Numbered from the stretch's first letter, positions 52,145-62,831 are shown. The stretch: 64,000 bases of DNA from Pseudopedobacter alpinus (GCF_042684645.1 NZ_JBHULV010000038.1:39197-103196), one strand, 5' to 3'. Translations and numbers: made by a program. Notes: a model not told the origin generated them from the sequence alone.

Positions 52145-52837
52145 TTACACTTGCACCTCTTTATTAATAACATAAGCAACCATTGTCTTTCTTATTTTAA
52201 ATCCAAGTTTTTGGTATAATTTGATAGCTCCTACGTTGTTAACCACAACATGTAAAAAAGGGGTTTGTGCTTTTGCTAAAATCCGTTTTATTTGCTCTCT
52301 AATTAAAGCGTAAGCATATCCTCTACCTAAATAATCAGGATGTGTACAAACTGCAGAAATTTCAATATAATGATCTGGATTAAAACGATGCCCAGCCATG
52401 GCTACTAATTTGCCATTTTCAAAAACACCTGTATAATTGCTTAAATCAATGGTTCTTTCAAAAAACGGCCCTGGCTCTGTTAATTTAACTAAAGCAATCA
52501 TTTCCTCAATGTTCGAGTCATCTAGATCATGATAAGTAAAATCCTCATTACCTTCTGGAACAAAATTATGCTCATAAACAAATTGAAAAAGCGCAATCTG
52601 TTTAATTAAATTCCATTTTTTAGGAATAATTAATTGTTGAGGATTAAATAGGATAAACAAATCATCATCCTTACTTAAATTGTAAAGTGTTTCAAAACTT
52701 TCTAAATCATAATTAACCATTCCAGCAAAACTTGCAATATCTCGGTTATAAAACCTCACCTTTTCATTTCCATCAGAAAAATTAATATGGTTGTTTGCTA
52801 AAGCTTGATATATGGGATTATCTAAAATATGATTCAT
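52145..52837 (-). CDS. GNAT family N-acetyltransferase
   Basis: A 230-residue protein whose C-terminal half (about 115-225) is a GNAT/FR47-like acetyltransferase: TGVFENGKLVAMAGHRF, EISAVCTHPDYLGRGYAYAL with the acetyl-CoA loop GRGYA, and PFLHVVVNNVGAIKLYQKLGF. The N-terminal half lacks a clear family but probably completes the substrate side. The substrate is unknown. It is a single gene on the minus strand, convergent with the signalling module. Confidence 0.85.
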   Translation of the reverse strand: MNHILDNPIYQALANNHINFSDGNEKVRFYNRDIASFAGMVNYDLESFETLYNLSKDDDLFILFNPQQLIIPKKWNLIKQIALFQFVYEHNFVPEGNEDFTYHDLDDSNIEEMIALVKLTEPGPFFERTIDLSNYTGVFENGKLVAMAGHRFNPDHYIEISAVCTHPDYLGRGYAYALIREQIKRILAKAQTPFLHVVVNNVGAIKLYQKLGFKIRKTMVAYVINKEVQV

Positions 52838-52968
52838 GAAATTGGGTTTGAAGCTATAAATTTATAAAATCATTTTCCAGGAAAAATGATAAAAGTTTCA
52901 ATATGACATTTGCAAAACTTCGAATCTTTTATTTTAAAAATAGTTTTATAAAAGTTTGATTTCCCAAC

Positions 52969-53034
52969 TATAGTGAATCAAAAGCAGCCACATAGAGCGT
53001 AACTTATAAGGGAAATATCTGCTAATTCACTATA
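52969..53034. repeat. Compound inverted repeat upstream of the GNAT gene
   Basis: TATAGTGAAT (52969-52978) is the exact inverse of ATTCACTATA (53025-53034), and inside it AGCAG (52983-52987) pairs with CTGCT (53018-53022). A hairpin of about 66 nt with 15 paired positions results. It has no T run, so it is not a normal terminator. Confidence 0.55.
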
Positions 53035-53037
53035 AAA

Positions 53038-53072
53038 ATAAAAAGCCTAAAGAATAAATTCCTCGGGCTTTC
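53038..53072 (-). terminator. Probable terminator after the SlyD-like gene
   Basis: On the minus strand AAAGCC, two unpaired bases, AGGAAT pair with ATTCTT, two bases, GGCTTT, then TTA. The stem is interrupted but sits just beyond the stop at 53094. Confidence 0.55.
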
Positions 53073-53093
53073 TATTAATGTATAAATAATGAC

Positions 53094-53588
53094 TTAGTGT
53101 TGGTGTCCACCTTCACCATGCACATGCCCATGGTCTAACTCTTCTTGAGTTGCAGGTCTTACTTCTTGAATAGTTCCATTAAAATGTAACTCATGACCAG
53201 CCATTGGGTGGTTTAAGTCAACTAAAACAGCATCTTCTGCAATAGATACAACTCTACCTTGAAACTGTCCGCCGTTATTGTCTTGTAAAGGCAATACAGA
53301 ACCGATTTCTGGTAAAGGTTGGTCGCCAAACATATCTTTTGGAAGCGGAGCTACTGCTTTTTCGTCATATTCTCCATAACCATCTGCTGCTGATAAAGAG
53401 AAAGAATAATTATCTCCAACAGTTAAACCAGTTAAATGTTCTTCAAATTTTGGCAACATCATTCCTACTCCGTAAAGAAATACTAATGGTTGTTCTGTTG
53501 TTGCGCTTTCAACATGTTTTTTTTCACCTTCTTCGGTGACATACAAATCGTAAGTTAAACTTACTACGTGGTTAATATCAATTTTCAT
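53094..53588 (-). CDS. slyD: FKBP-type peptidyl-prolyl isomerase, SlyD-like
   Basis: A 164-residue isomerase/chaperone. The FKBP part is split by the insert-in-flap domain: VVSLTYDLYVTEEGEKKH, PLVFLYGVGMMLPKFEEHLTGL (core GVGMMLPKFEEHL), then the flap domain and VLVDLNHPMAGHELHFNG (core DLNHPMAGHEL), all diagnostic of SlyD. The C-terminal tail DHGHVHGEGGHQH is His-rich and could bind nickel or other metals, as in other SlyD proteins. It lies 30 bp downstream of the thioredoxin-domain gene's stop, probably separate or the second gene on the minus strand. Confidence 0.93.
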   Translation of the reverse strand: MKIDINHVVSLTYDLYVTEEGEKKHVESATTEQPLVFLYGVGMMLPKFEEHLTGLTVGDNYSFSLSAADGYGEYDEKAVAPLPKDMFGDQPLPEIGSVLPLQDNNGGQFQGRVVSIAEDAVLVDLNHPMAGHELHFNGTIQEVRPATQEELDHGHVHGEGGHQH

Positions 53589-53618
53589 GCGTTGGTAATT
53601 ACGAAACGATTTTCGTTT

Positions 53619-55625
53619 CTATTCAAAAATTTGTTTAATTGCTTCACTTACATCGCCCACCGGCAGCCTACAGCTTTTATCTTTACAAACAAAAATTCTG
53701 GTATCGCCAACAAACTTATCTGCCAGCAAAGGTAAATTTCCTTTCTTACCTCCCAAAATAATCTTGTTAGGAATATAAAGTTTTTCTAAATCTTTACGTT
53801 TTTCTGTAAAATCATCACCAGTAATGGCAATTTCAAAGCTTCCGCATACTTCTTGCAACAATAAAGATGCCCAGTTAGAATAACCAGAACCATAACTTTT
53901 GATTTGTGGCGCTATTGATTTTAATAAATGAAGGTATATTTTATGATATCTTTCTTGATCGTAAAACAAAGCCAACTTTTTAAGGTTTGATGCCATTACC
54001 GAGTTGGAAGCTGGAATTACATTATCCATAATTTCATGTTTACGGGCTATTAAAGCTTCGTCTTGATTAGATGTGTAGAAAAACAAACCTGTTTCATCAT
54101 CTCTAAAATGATCTAATACATAATCTGTTAATTCTCTGGCATTCAACAAGTATTTTTCATCAAATGTTACCTGATAAACAGCTATTAAAGCTTCAATAAA
54201 TAAGGCATAATCATCTAAAAATCCGTTGATATTAGCAGTACCATTTTTATAATTTCTGAATAAACTACCGTCTTGCTGCAATAAATTTTTCTGAATAAAA
54301 TGAGTGTTTTGTAATGCTAAATCTAGAAATTGCTCATCACCAAAAGCTTGATAAGCATCACATAAACCGCTTATCATTAAAGCATTCCAAGATGTTAGTA
54401 TTTTATCATCCAAACCAGGACGAATTCGTTTGTTTCTTACCAGCAACAATTTTTCTTTAGCCGCCTTTAGTTTTAAATCCAACTCATCCACAGAAATATC
54501 AAAACCTTCGGCAACATCTTCTTTTTCTTTCCTCACCCATAAATTATTAATATGCTCTTCTTCCCAATTGCCATCTTCGGTAACTTCATAAAAAGTATTA
54601 AATAGCAAAGCTTCATCACCTAAAATGATATCAATTTCCTTTTTATCCCAAGTATAAAATTTACCTTCCACGCCTTCACTATCAGCATCTAAAGCAGCGT
54701 AAAAACCTCCTTCTGGCGATGTCATTTCTGCTTTTAACCAACCCAATGTTTCATAAACAACTTCTTTATAACGGTCTTCTTTGCACCATTTATAAGCATT
54801 GGCATATAAACTCATTAACTGCCCATTATCATAAAGCATTTTTTCAAAATGCGGAATATGCCATTTACCATCAACAGAATAGCGGGCAAAACCACCTCTT
54901 AAATGATCATAAATACCACCAGCAGCCATTTTATCAAATGTTAAACGAGCAATTACATGTGCGGCTTCATCTTTTAATAAATGAGCAGCTTCCATTAAAA
55001 AATTCCAATTGTTAGGCATCGGGAATTTTGGGGCTCTATTATGTCCGCCTTCCGTAAAATCAAAAAGCATTTTCCAAGGCTCTAAAATTTCTGTTAAATC
55101 TTCGTAAGTAAAATCTTTATGCTCACCAACAAAAGTAATTTTTTCAGGCTGCTGAATACCTTCCGTAAGTTTTACTGCGTAAACTTCTGCTTCCTCAGGC
55201 TTAGTTTCATAAAAATGTGCCAAGTTGGTTAACAAATTCATCCAATCTTGTTTTGGGAAATATGTTCCTCCATAAATTGGTCTTTGGTCTGGCAAACAAA
55301 AACAATTTAAAGGCCAACCTCCCCTGCCGGTCATCAATTGTACGGCGGTCATGTATATTTGGTCAATGTCTGGGCGCTCTTCTCTATCAATTTTAACACA
55401 CACAAAAAACTGGTTCATTAGTTTTGCAACTTCTTCATTTTCAAAACTTTCATGCTCCATTACATGGCACCAATGGCAGGCAGAATAACCAATACTTACC
55501 AATATCAATTTATTTTCTTTTTTAGCTTTATCTAATGCTTCTTTACCCCACGGGTACCAATTAACCGGATTATTGGCGTGTTGCAACAAATATGGAGAGG
55601 TGGCATTAATGAGTTGATTTGGCAT
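53619..55625 (-). CDS. Thioredoxin domain protein of the YyaL/DUF255 (SSP411) family
   Basis: A 668-residue cytosolic protein. The N-terminal DUF255 thioredoxin-like domain (about 1-165) starts with NSPYLLQHANNPVNWYPWG-like sequence (core LLQHANNPVNWYPWG) and carries SACHWCHVMEHESFE with a CXXC-like C-H-W-C motif. A long (alpha/alpha)6-barrel follows, as in N-acylglucosamine epimerase relatives (for example HIPHFEKMLYDNGQLMSLY and LDADSEGVEGKFYTW cores). The family is widespread from bacteria to animals; its biochemical role is unproven. It is divergent from the epimerase gene by 68 bp. Confidence 0.93.
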   Translation of the reverse strand: MPNQLINATSPYLLQHANNPVNWYPWGKEALDKAKKENKLILVSIGYSACHWCHVMEHESFENEEVAKLMNQFFVCVKIDREERPDIDQIYMTAVQLMTGRGGWPLNCFCLPDQRPIYGGTYFPKQDWMNLLTNLAHFYETKPEEAEVYAVKLTEGIQQPEKITFVGEHKDFTYEDLTEILEPWKMLFDFTEGGHNRAPKFPMPNNWNFLMEAAHLLKDEAAHVIARLTFDKMAAGGIYDHLRGGFARYSVDGKWHIPHFEKMLYDNGQLMSLYANAYKWCKEDRYKEVVYETLGWLKAEMTSPEGGFYAALDADSEGVEGKFYTWDKKEIDIILGDEALLFNTFYEVTEDGNWEEEHINNLWVRKEKEDVAEGFDISVDELDLKLKAAKEKLLLVRNKRIRPGLDDKILTSWNALMISGLCDAYQAFGDEQFLDLALQNTHFIQKNLLQQDGSLFRNYKNGTANINGFLDDYALFIEALIAVYQVTFDEKYLLNARELTDYVLDHFRDDETGLFFYTSNQDEALIARKHEIMDNVIPASNSVMASNLKKLALFYDQERYHKIYLHLLKSIAPQIKSYGSGYSNWASLLLQEVCGSFEIAITGDDFTEKRKDLEKLYIPNKIILGGKKGNLPLLADKFVGDTRIFVCKDKSCRLPVGDVSEAIKQIFE

Positions 55626-55693
55626 AATTTTGATTTTTTACAAAGGTGTTATTTCTATCTTTTAATTTGCTCATTAAATAGTAATTTTAAAAA

Positions 55694-56794
55694 ATGATAA
55701 TTACCCATACAGAAATTTATAGGTTTAGCATCCCAATGGAGCCGTTTACTATAGCAACAGGCACTATGCACTTTGCACAAAATATTTTTATCAGGATTTA
55801 TACCGATGCTGGTATTTATGGAGTTGGCGAAGGTTCTGCTTTTCCGATGATTGTTGGCGAAACACAAGAAACCATGATTAAAATTGCTCAAGATTTTGCT
55901 AAAATTTGGAAAGGAAAAAATCCTTTAGCAATTGATGAGCGCATGGCGGAATTAACTGCATATTCAGGTTCATTTAATGCCACATGCAAAAGTGCATTTG
56001 ATATGGCTTTATATGATATTGCTGCTAAAGATGCGGGCTTACCTTTATATCAATTTTTAGGTGGCGAAAAAAGAGAAGTAATTACAGACATGACTTTAGG
56101 AATTGATACGCCAGAAGCAATGGCCGCAAAAGCTTTAGAGCATGTAAAAAACGGTTGTACTATTATAAAAATAAAATTAGGCAAAGGTGTTGATGCAGAT
56201 ATTGAACGCGTTAAACAAATTAGAGCAGCCGTTAGAAATACCATTAAAATTAGATTAGATGCCAACCAAGGCTGGAGTTTTGAAGAAGCTGTTTATGCTT
56301 TAACAGCATTAGAAAAATTTGACATAGAATTTTGCGAGCAACCCATGCGTACTTGGTATGATGATTTTTTACCCGAATTGCTTAAGCTATCGCCTATAAA
56401 AATAACTGCCGATGAAAGCTGTTTTAACCATCACGATGCAAGAAAACTGATTAAAAACAATGCTTGTGATTATATCAACATTAAATTTGCGAAATCTGGT
56501 GGGATAAATGAAGGTTTAAAAATTTACAATGAGGCAATTATGCACAATATCCCTTGCATGATTGGTAGCATGTTAGAAAGCCGAATTGCATTAAGCGCAA
56601 ACTTACACTTTGCTTTAGCTTGTGATAAAATTAAATTCTTTGATTTAGACACTTGTTTATTAGGCCATTTGGTTGACCCCGTTATTGGAGGCTTAACTTA
56701 TAAAGGTTTTGAACTTTTTGTGAGTGACGAAATAGGCATTGGTGCAGATGCCAATGATTCTTTTTTGAAGGACTGTGAAAAAATAGTTATTTAA
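55694..56794 (+). CDS. Dipeptide epimerase (L-Ala-D/L-Glu type), enolase superfamily
   Basis: A 366-residue mandelate racemase/muconate-cycloisomerase-like enzyme. The catalytic pair of lysines is in TIIKIKLGKG (KxK, about 158-162) and NIKFAKSGG (about 265-270). The metal ligands are in RLDANQGWS, EFCEQPM and TADESCF. This layout is typical of L-Ala-D/L-Glu epimerases, which recycle murein peptides; other dipeptide specificities occur in Bacteroidota. The ATG at 55694 directly precedes the first strand IITHTEIYRFSIPM. Confidence 0.88.
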   Translation: MIITHTEIYRFSIPMEPFTIATGTMHFAQNIFIRIYTDAGIYGVGEGSAFPMIVGETQETMIKIAQDFAKIWKGKNPLAIDERMAELTAYSGSFNATCKSAFDMALYDIAAKDAGLPLYQFLGGEKREVITDMTLGIDTPEAMAAKALEHVKNGCTIIKIKLGKGVDADIERVKQIRAAVRNTIKIRLDANQGWSFEEAVYALTALEKFDIEFCEQPMRTWYDDFLPELLKLSPIKITADESCFNHHDARKLIKNNACDYINIKFAKSGGINEGLKIYNEAIMHNIPCMIGSMLESRIALSANLHFALACDKIKFFDLDTCLLGHLVDPVIGGLTYKGFELFVSDEIGIGADANDSFLKDCEKIVI

Positions 56795-56795
56795 T

Positions 56796-57056
56796 TTAAA
56801 GCAAGGTTTTTATAAAAGTACTTCCAATTTTTTTGAGCTCTTCATCAGAAACAGACTCAACATCCGTTTGGTGTTTTTCTAAAACAGTTTCATTTATTTT
56901 GATAATTCCGTTAGTAAGTTTAACAATAATAATTTGGTCATTATAATAGAAATGCTCTATATAACCACCTAAATCTTTATGAAGTGTTTTTACTTTTTTA
57001 ATTAATTCAGTCAAATCGTTTTTATAAATTGAGTTCTCTAAATCTGGTATTCGCAT
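56796..57056 (-). CDS. Small hypothetical protein
   Basis: An 86-residue soluble protein (LTELIKKVKTLHKDLGGYIEH, DQIIIVKLTNGIIKINE, SVSDEELKKIGSTFIKTLL). A helix, two strands and a C-terminal helix are predicted by eye. I do not recognise a family. It is convergent with the epimerase gene, with 1 bp between the stops, and divergent from the large sensor kinase. Coding nature is supported by the clean frame filling the gap. Confidence 0.55.
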   Translation of the reverse strand: MRIPDLENSIYKNDLTELIKKVKTLHKDLGGYIEHFYYNDQIIIVKLTNGIIKINETVLEKHQTDVESVSDEELKKIGSTFIKTLL

Positions 57057-57289
57057 TTTACAAAAATAAGCCTAGCTATCAAATCTGCTTATTATCATAT
57101 TCTTAAAACTAGGTTTCAAAGTGGCTTAATTTAACATTAAATTAACATCGAAACAAATTAAAGATTGTATAGCGTAAAAAGTATTATTTTATTATATTTA
57201 AATTAAGTTGAGAAAATATGACCAATATTATTAGTTAAATAAATTCTAGAACAACAACGGTTTCAATAACAATTTAGTTTCTGCATTAA

Positions 57290-60200
57290 ATGAATATGAC
57301 AAATTTAGGTGATACCATTTTTGATCAAAGTAGAGACCTTTTTTGGGTAGTTGATATTAACTACTTATTAGTTTATGCTAATAAGAGCTATCAAACCCTA
57401 ATGTTACAAAGTACAGGAGCATATAAAAAGCTAAATGAAATTGTTTTTGTTGAGGGATTTGGTGAAGGATACAGTCAAAAATGGAAATCTTTTTATGATA
57501 GAGCCTTCAAAGGAGAATATTTTGAAATAGAAGAACATTTTTATCATCCGCAAAATAATGAAATTCAATACGGTCAAAACACATTTGAACCTTTATTTGA
57601 TAATGATAATAAAGTATATGCTGTTTCTTGCCAATGGAAAAACATCACTAAAATAGTGAAACAAAGATCAGAGGCCAACCAAATGATGGATGCTTCTTTA
57701 GATGTTTTTTGTACGATAAGTGAGCAAGGTAAATTTGTTTTTGTAAGTGGATCTGCCAAGGTGCATTGGGGTTATACACCCGAAGAATTAGTGGGTGAAG
57801 CTTACCAAAATTTAATATTTGAACAAGATATAGCTAAAACCATTGTAGTAGCTGAGGCAATATTGAGCGGCCAAAATTTCACTAATTTTGAAAACAGATA
57901 TAAGAAAAAGGATGGTGGAGTAGCTTATAATATATGGTCGGCCAGATGGGATGATAAGGCTAAATTAATGTATTGTGTTGCCCGAGATGGTAAAGAAAAG
58001 TTAGAAAAAGAAGCCCATATTCGTTTAAGCGAGCAACGCTTTAAAGCATTGGTTCAAGAAGGTTCTGATATGATTAGCATTATCAACGCCGAAGGAAAAT
58101 ATATTTATACTAGCCCAACAACCACAGCTATTCTTGGAATTACGCCTGAAGAATTTCAAGGAAAAAACATATTTGATTTCATACACCCAGAAGATGCAGA
58201 ACGCTGTTTAGCTTGTTTAGAAAATATTGAAACTGAAAAAAAAATCATCGTTCCTCCTTTTCGCCTATTAAACAATAAAAATGAATGGCGCTGGATAGAG
58301 TCTGTATTAACTAACATGCTTAACAATCCTGTAATTAACGGGTTAGTAGCAAATTCAAGAGATATTACAGACACTATAAATGCTCAAAAACAAATTGAAA
58401 TAAGCGAACTTTTTAATAGAACTGTATTAGAAAGTAGTCCCGATTGTTTTAAAGTAATAGATATTGATGGTAAAATTCAATACATCAACAATAATGGCCT
58501 TTGCCAAATGGAAATTGATGATTTTAATACTGTTAAACATCAAAACTGGTGGTCACTTTGGGGAAAGGAAAACGAAGAATTAATAAGAAAGAGTATTGAG
58601 AAGGCTATAAAAGGCGAAATAGTTGAATTTACAGCTTATTGCCCCACAGCAAAGGGTACTCCTAAATGGTGGGACGTTTTGGTATCTCCAGTTGGAAAAC
58701 TTGGAGAAAAAATTGAACAAATAATTTCAGTATCAAGAGATATTACAAAACGTAAGAAAGAAGAACAAAATTTAAAATTATTAGAGAGTGTTGTAACACA
58801 TACAAATGATGCTGTTTTAATTACAGAAGCAGAACCATTTGACGAATCGGGACCTAAAATAATTTATGTTAACGAAGTATTTACCAAAATGACCGGTTAT
58901 ACAGCTGATGAAGTTATTGGTAAAACTCCTAAAATTTTACAAGGACCTAACTCTGATAAAGATGAGTTAGCGAAGCTAGGAAAGGCCATCAGAAATTGGC
59001 AACCTTATGAAATAACCACCATTAACTACAAAAAAAACGGAGAAGAATTTTGGGTGAATTTTACAGTTACCCCTGTAGCAAACGATAAAGGTTGGTTTAC
59101 CCATTGGATAGCTATAGAACGAGATGTTACCGTTCAAAAAAATAAAGAAATCGAAAAAGAATTGCTTTCACAAATAAGTACAAAATTTAATCTTGAAAAC
59201 GATTATTTGAACGCCGTAAAAGAGCTTTGTAAAACAATTGCCTTATTTGGGAATTTTGACATGGTAGAACTCTGGGTTACTAATATAGAGAAGAATGCGA
59301 TGACATTGCTTTCCTATCATCTGCAAAACCCTGATGATGAATTGTTTTACGAATTAAGCAAAGGACTTAACAAGTTTAATTATGCAGAAGGACTGGCAGG
59401 AAATGTTTGGGCAAAAAATAAGCAACTACTTTGGAATGATATTGACATATCTGAAAATTTTGCAAGGAAAGAAGCCGCTTTAAAAATTGGCTTAAAATCT
59501 ATTTTAGGCATTCCTTTAACATTTAACAGCCAAATAATAGCAGTGTTACAAATTGGTACTAAACAAGAAGTTAGCTACATTAAAAAATACACCGAAATAT
59601 TCACTCATTTACAAGGTTTTATCGGTTCTGAATTAAATAGAAAAAAACTGGAGAATGAGCTCAACATAATATTTGATGCCATACCCGACATTATTTGCAC
59701 ATCCGATTTTCAAGGTAGGTTTTTAAAGATAAATAAAGCTGGGTGTGAAATACTTGGTTATGAAGAGCATGAGCTACTTTACCATTCTTATGAAGAGTTT
59801 ATTCACCCTGATGATAAAAATGTTGCTGCAAACGAGCATAGTAGCGTAATAAGTGGAAACAATATTTTAGAATTTGAGACAAGATATATTACTAAAAACA
59901 ATGAAATAGTTTGGATAAGTTGGTTTACGCAACCATCAATAGTAGAGGGTGTTATATACTCTACAGGAAAAAATATCACAGAAGAAAAAAAGCTTAGAGA
60001 ATTAAATCGTGAGGTTGGTGCATTAGCAAAAATTGGCAGTTGGGAAGTTGATGTAATCGCTGGAACACTTTATTGGTCAGATGAGGTACACAAATTACAT
60101 GAAACTGACCCTAAAACTTTTGTGCCTCAAATTGAGGATTCCATTAATTTTTACAGAGAAGATTTTCGATCATTAATAAAGGAAAAATTAGATGATTGTA

Positions 60201-62587
60201 TTAGCAATGGAAATCAATATGATATTGAAGCCATAATAATTAGCCAAAACAAACGAGAAATTTGGGTTAAGATTATTGGTAATTCTGAAATTAGAGATGG
60301 CATTTGCCACCGAATTTATGGAAGTTTTCAGGATATTAATGCCTTAAAAACTGCTGAAATTGACCGAAACAGGTCTCTACATACCTTAGAAAATAGTATA
60401 AATGAAATTTACACATTTGATAAAAAAACACTCCTTTTTAATCATGTAAATAAAAGTGCTTTAAATAATTTAGGATACTCCAAAGAAGAAATATTAAAAT
60501 TAACCCCCCTTGATTTAAAACCTGATTATACAATAGAATCTTTCAATAATTTAATTGATCCTTTGTTGAGTGGTAAAAAAGAAAGAATTGTATTTTTCAC
60601 TAATCATAAACGCAAAGACGGCACAATTTATCCTGTAGAAGTTCATTTGCAATTGGTTGTACAATATAATAATTCAAAATATGTAGCAACTATACTTGAT
60701 ATAACAGAGCGTAAAAAAGCAGAAGAAGATATTCGGGATAGTGAAGAAAAACAAAGACTAATTATGAGTGGTGCTTTGGATGCTATTATCTGCATAGACA
60801 CCCAAGAGAATATTACATTCTGGAACCCTCAGGCAGAAGTTATTTTTGGATGGAAACAAGAGGAAGTAATTGGAGCGTTACTTTCAGAACTTATTATACC
60901 TCTACCCTTTCGTAAATACCATGTTGAAGGCATTAAACATTACCTTAAAACCGGTGAAGGTAAAGCACTTAATGTATTGTTAGAATTAAAAGCAATTAAG
61001 CGAAATGGAGAGGAGTTCCCGATAAAATTAACCGTAATTCCTATAAAACAAGCAGGAGAAGAAGTTTTCTTCTGTGCTTTTATAAGAGATATAACTGACC
61101 GTAAAAAAGCCGAGTCACAATTGCTCACTGCGTTTAAAGAAAAAATCAGCATTCTTGAACGTATTACTGAAGCTTTTGTATCGATTGACTCAAATTGGTG
61201 TTATACCTACATGAATAAAAAAGCCGGAGAAATTTTCAATCGAGACCCAGAAAAAATGATTGGCAAGCATATTTGGACAGAATTTCCCGAGGGTTTAAAC
61301 CAACCGTTTCACCTTGCTTATGAAAAGGCTATGGAAACTCAGCAATATATTCATGTAGAAGAACATTATAAACCTTATGATTTATGGTTCGAAAATCATA
61401 TATATCCATCTGTAGATGGACTGTCTATTTTCTTTAGAGATGTAACTGAAAGAAAAAGAGCAGAAGAAAATTTACGAAAATCAAACGAACGTTTTGAAAA
61501 AGCAACAGAAGCAACCAACGATTTAATTTGGGATTGGGACATTATTAATGACACTTATTATAGATCTCAAGCCATTGAACGTTTTTTTGGTTCAAATGCA
61601 AAAAAAATATTATCAATAAAGGATTTTTGGACAGATAGCTTTCATCCTGATGATATTATAAGAATTAAGGAAAGTATTCAATCAGCTATATCTAATCAAA
61701 AATGCTTTCATTGGGAGCAAGAATATAGAATATTACATTTAGACAATCCAATAATTTACGTAATAGACAGGGGCATTATAATACGCAATAATGAGGGTAA
61801 AGCTATAAGAATGGTTGGCGCCATGACAAACATTACCGAACAAAAAGAATTAAACATTCAATTAAGTGAACTTAACAGTTCCTTACAAAAACACGCGATA
61901 GAATTAGAAAAATCTAACGAAGAATTAGAACAATTTGCATTTGTTGCTTCGCATGATTTGCAAGAACCACTGCGAATGATAACAAGTTTTATGGACTTAT
62001 TAAAGCGAAAATACGGTAATACAATTGATGATAAAGGACATGTATATATTGACTTTGCAATTGATGGAGCAAAAAAAATGAAACAAATAATTCTTGATTT
62101 ATTAGATTATTCTAGATCAAATAAATCAATTGATTCTAAAGAAAACATAAATTTAAATGAAATAATTAATGATTATAAATTATTAAGAAGAAAGCTGATT
62201 TCAGAAAAAAAAGCAACTATATTAACTCATAATTTACCAACGATACTAAGTTATCATACTGCAATTACACAAATATTTCATTGTTTAATAGATAATGCTA
62301 TAAAATACTCGGTAATAGAAAAACCACCTGTTATTGAAATAAAAGTATTAGAAAAAGATAAAGAGTGGGAATTTTCTGTAGAAGATAACGGAATTGGAAT
62401 TGACCCCCAGTTTTTTTCTAAAATTTTTATCATTTTCCAAAGATTGCACAACAAAGATGTTTATCCAGGAACTGGTGTTGGGCTCTCTATTGCAAAAAGA
62501 CATATTGAATTTTTAGGGGGTAAAATTTGGTTAGAATCTGTTGTAAACAAAGGATCTACCTTTTATTTCTCTTTACTGAAACAGTAA
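57290..62587 (+). CDS. Multi-PAS (about eleven) and GAF hybrid sensor histidine kinase
   Basis: A 1765-residue cytosolic sensor with no transmembrane segment. Five PAS domains (about 1-615) precede a GAF domain (about 620-780), then six more PAS domains (about 785-1520), several ending in PAC motifs such as DITDRKKAE or DVTERKRAE. A coiled coil leads to HisKA (FAFVASHDLQEPLRMI, His about 1554) and HATPase_c (LIDNAIKYS, DNGIGIDP, GTGVGLSI). The kinase lacks its own receiver, and two receiver genes follow. The fifth PAS has ILQGPNSD but no LOV cysteine. PAS specificity (redox, haem, light or small molecules) cannot be read. The second ATG, three codons in, is an equally plausible start. Confidence 0.92.
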   Translation: MNMTNLGDTIFDQSRDLFWVVDINYLLVYANKSYQTLMLQSTGAYKKLNEIVFVEGFGEGYSQKWKSFYDRAFKGEYFEIEEHFYHPQNNEIQYGQNTFEPLFDNDNKVYAVSCQWKNITKIVKQRSEANQMMDASLDVFCTISEQGKFVFVSGSAKVHWGYTPEELVGEAYQNLIFEQDIAKTIVVAEAILSGQNFTNFENRYKKKDGGVAYNIWSARWDDKAKLMYCVARDGKEKLEKEAHIRLSEQRFKALVQEGSDMISIINAEGKYIYTSPTTTAILGITPEEFQGKNIFDFIHPEDAERCLACLENIETEKKIIVPPFRLLNNKNEWRWIESVLTNMLNNPVINGLVANSRDITDTINAQKQIEISELFNRTVLESSPDCFKVIDIDGKIQYINNNGLCQMEIDDFNTVKHQNWWSLWGKENEELIRKSIEKAIKGEIVEFTAYCPTAKGTPKWWDVLVSPVGKLGEKIEQIISVSRDITKRKKEEQNLKLLESVVTHTNDAVLITEAEPFDESGPKIIYVNEVFTKMTGYTADEVIGKTPKILQGPNSDKDELAKLGKAIRNWQPYEITTINYKKNGEEFWVNFTVTPVANDKGWFTHWIAIERDVTVQKNKEIEKELLSQISTKFNLENDYLNAVKELCKTIALFGNFDMVELWVTNIEKNAMTLLSYHLQNPDDELFYELSKGLNKFNYAEGLAGNVWAKNKQLLWNDIDISENFARKEAALKIGLKSILGIPLTFNSQIIAVLQIGTKQEVSYIKKYTEIFTHLQGFIGSELNRKKLENELNIIFDAIPDIICTSDFQGRFLKINKAGCEILGYEEHELLYHSYEEFIHPDDKNVAANEHSSVISGNNILEFETRYITKNNEIVWISWFTQPSIVEGVIYSTGKNITEEKKLRELNREVGALAKIGSWEVDVIAGTLYWSDEVHKLHETDPKTFVPQIEDSINFYREDFRSLIKEKLDDCISNGNQYDIEAIIISQNKREIWVKIIGNSEIRDGICHRIYGSFQDINALKTAEIDRNRSLHTLENSINEIYTFDKKTLLFNHVNKSALNNLGYSKEEILKLTPLDLKPDYTIESFNNLIDPLLSGKKERIVFFTNHKRKDGTIYPVEVHLQLVVQYNNSKYVATILDITERKKAEEDIRDSEEKQRLIMSGALDAIICIDTQENITFWNPQAEVIFGWKQEEVIGALLSELIIPLPFRKYHVEGIKHYLKTGEGKALNVLLELKAIKRNGEEFPIKLTVIPIKQAGEEVFFCAFIRDITDRKKAESQLLTAFKEKISILERITEAFVSIDSNWCYTYMNKKAGEIFNRDPEKMIGKHIWTEFPEGLNQPFHLAYEKAMETQQYIHVEEHYKPYDLWFENHIYPSVDGLSIFFRDVTERKRAEENLRKSNERFEKATEATNDLIWDWDIINDTYYRSQAIERFFGSNAKKILSIKDFWTDSFHPDDIIRIKESIQSAISNQKCFHWEQEYRILHLDNPIIYVIDRGIIIRNNEGKAIRMVGAMTNITEQKELNIQLSELNSSLQKHAIELEKSNEELEQFAFVASHDLQEPLRMITSFMDLLKRKYGNTIDDKGHVYIDFAIDGAKKMKQIILDLLDYSRSNKSIDSKENINLNEIINDYKLLRRKLISEKKATILTHNLPTILSYHTAITQIFHCLIDNAIKYSVIEKPPVIEIKVLEKDKEWEFSVEDNGIGIDPQFFSKIFIIFQRLHNKDVYPGTGVGLSIAKRHIEFLGGKIWLESVVNKGSTFYFSLLKQ

Positions 62588-62831
62588 AAAAAGAAGTTTC
62601 CAAGAGTAGTTTATACTTTTTAAAGTAATAACATAAGAATTTATAGCGCACAATTGGAAAATGTTTTTTAATTTTCAGAACAATTCATATAAATAAACAA
62701 AAGAACTACATTGGTTTATCCGAACAAAAAAAATAAATTTACAAAAACAAAATTTGGATAGCATGTAAATTAAACAATAGAACATCAATATATTTATCAA
62801 TACTTAACAGGTTAAACTAAAAAACTCAATC

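Noticed and set aside
58830..58960. LOV (blue-light) domain in the fifth PAS of the large kinase
   Set aside because: ILQGPNSD resembles the LOV signature, but the flavin-binding cysteine position holds Pro/Lys (GKTPKILQG), so no photochemistry is expected.
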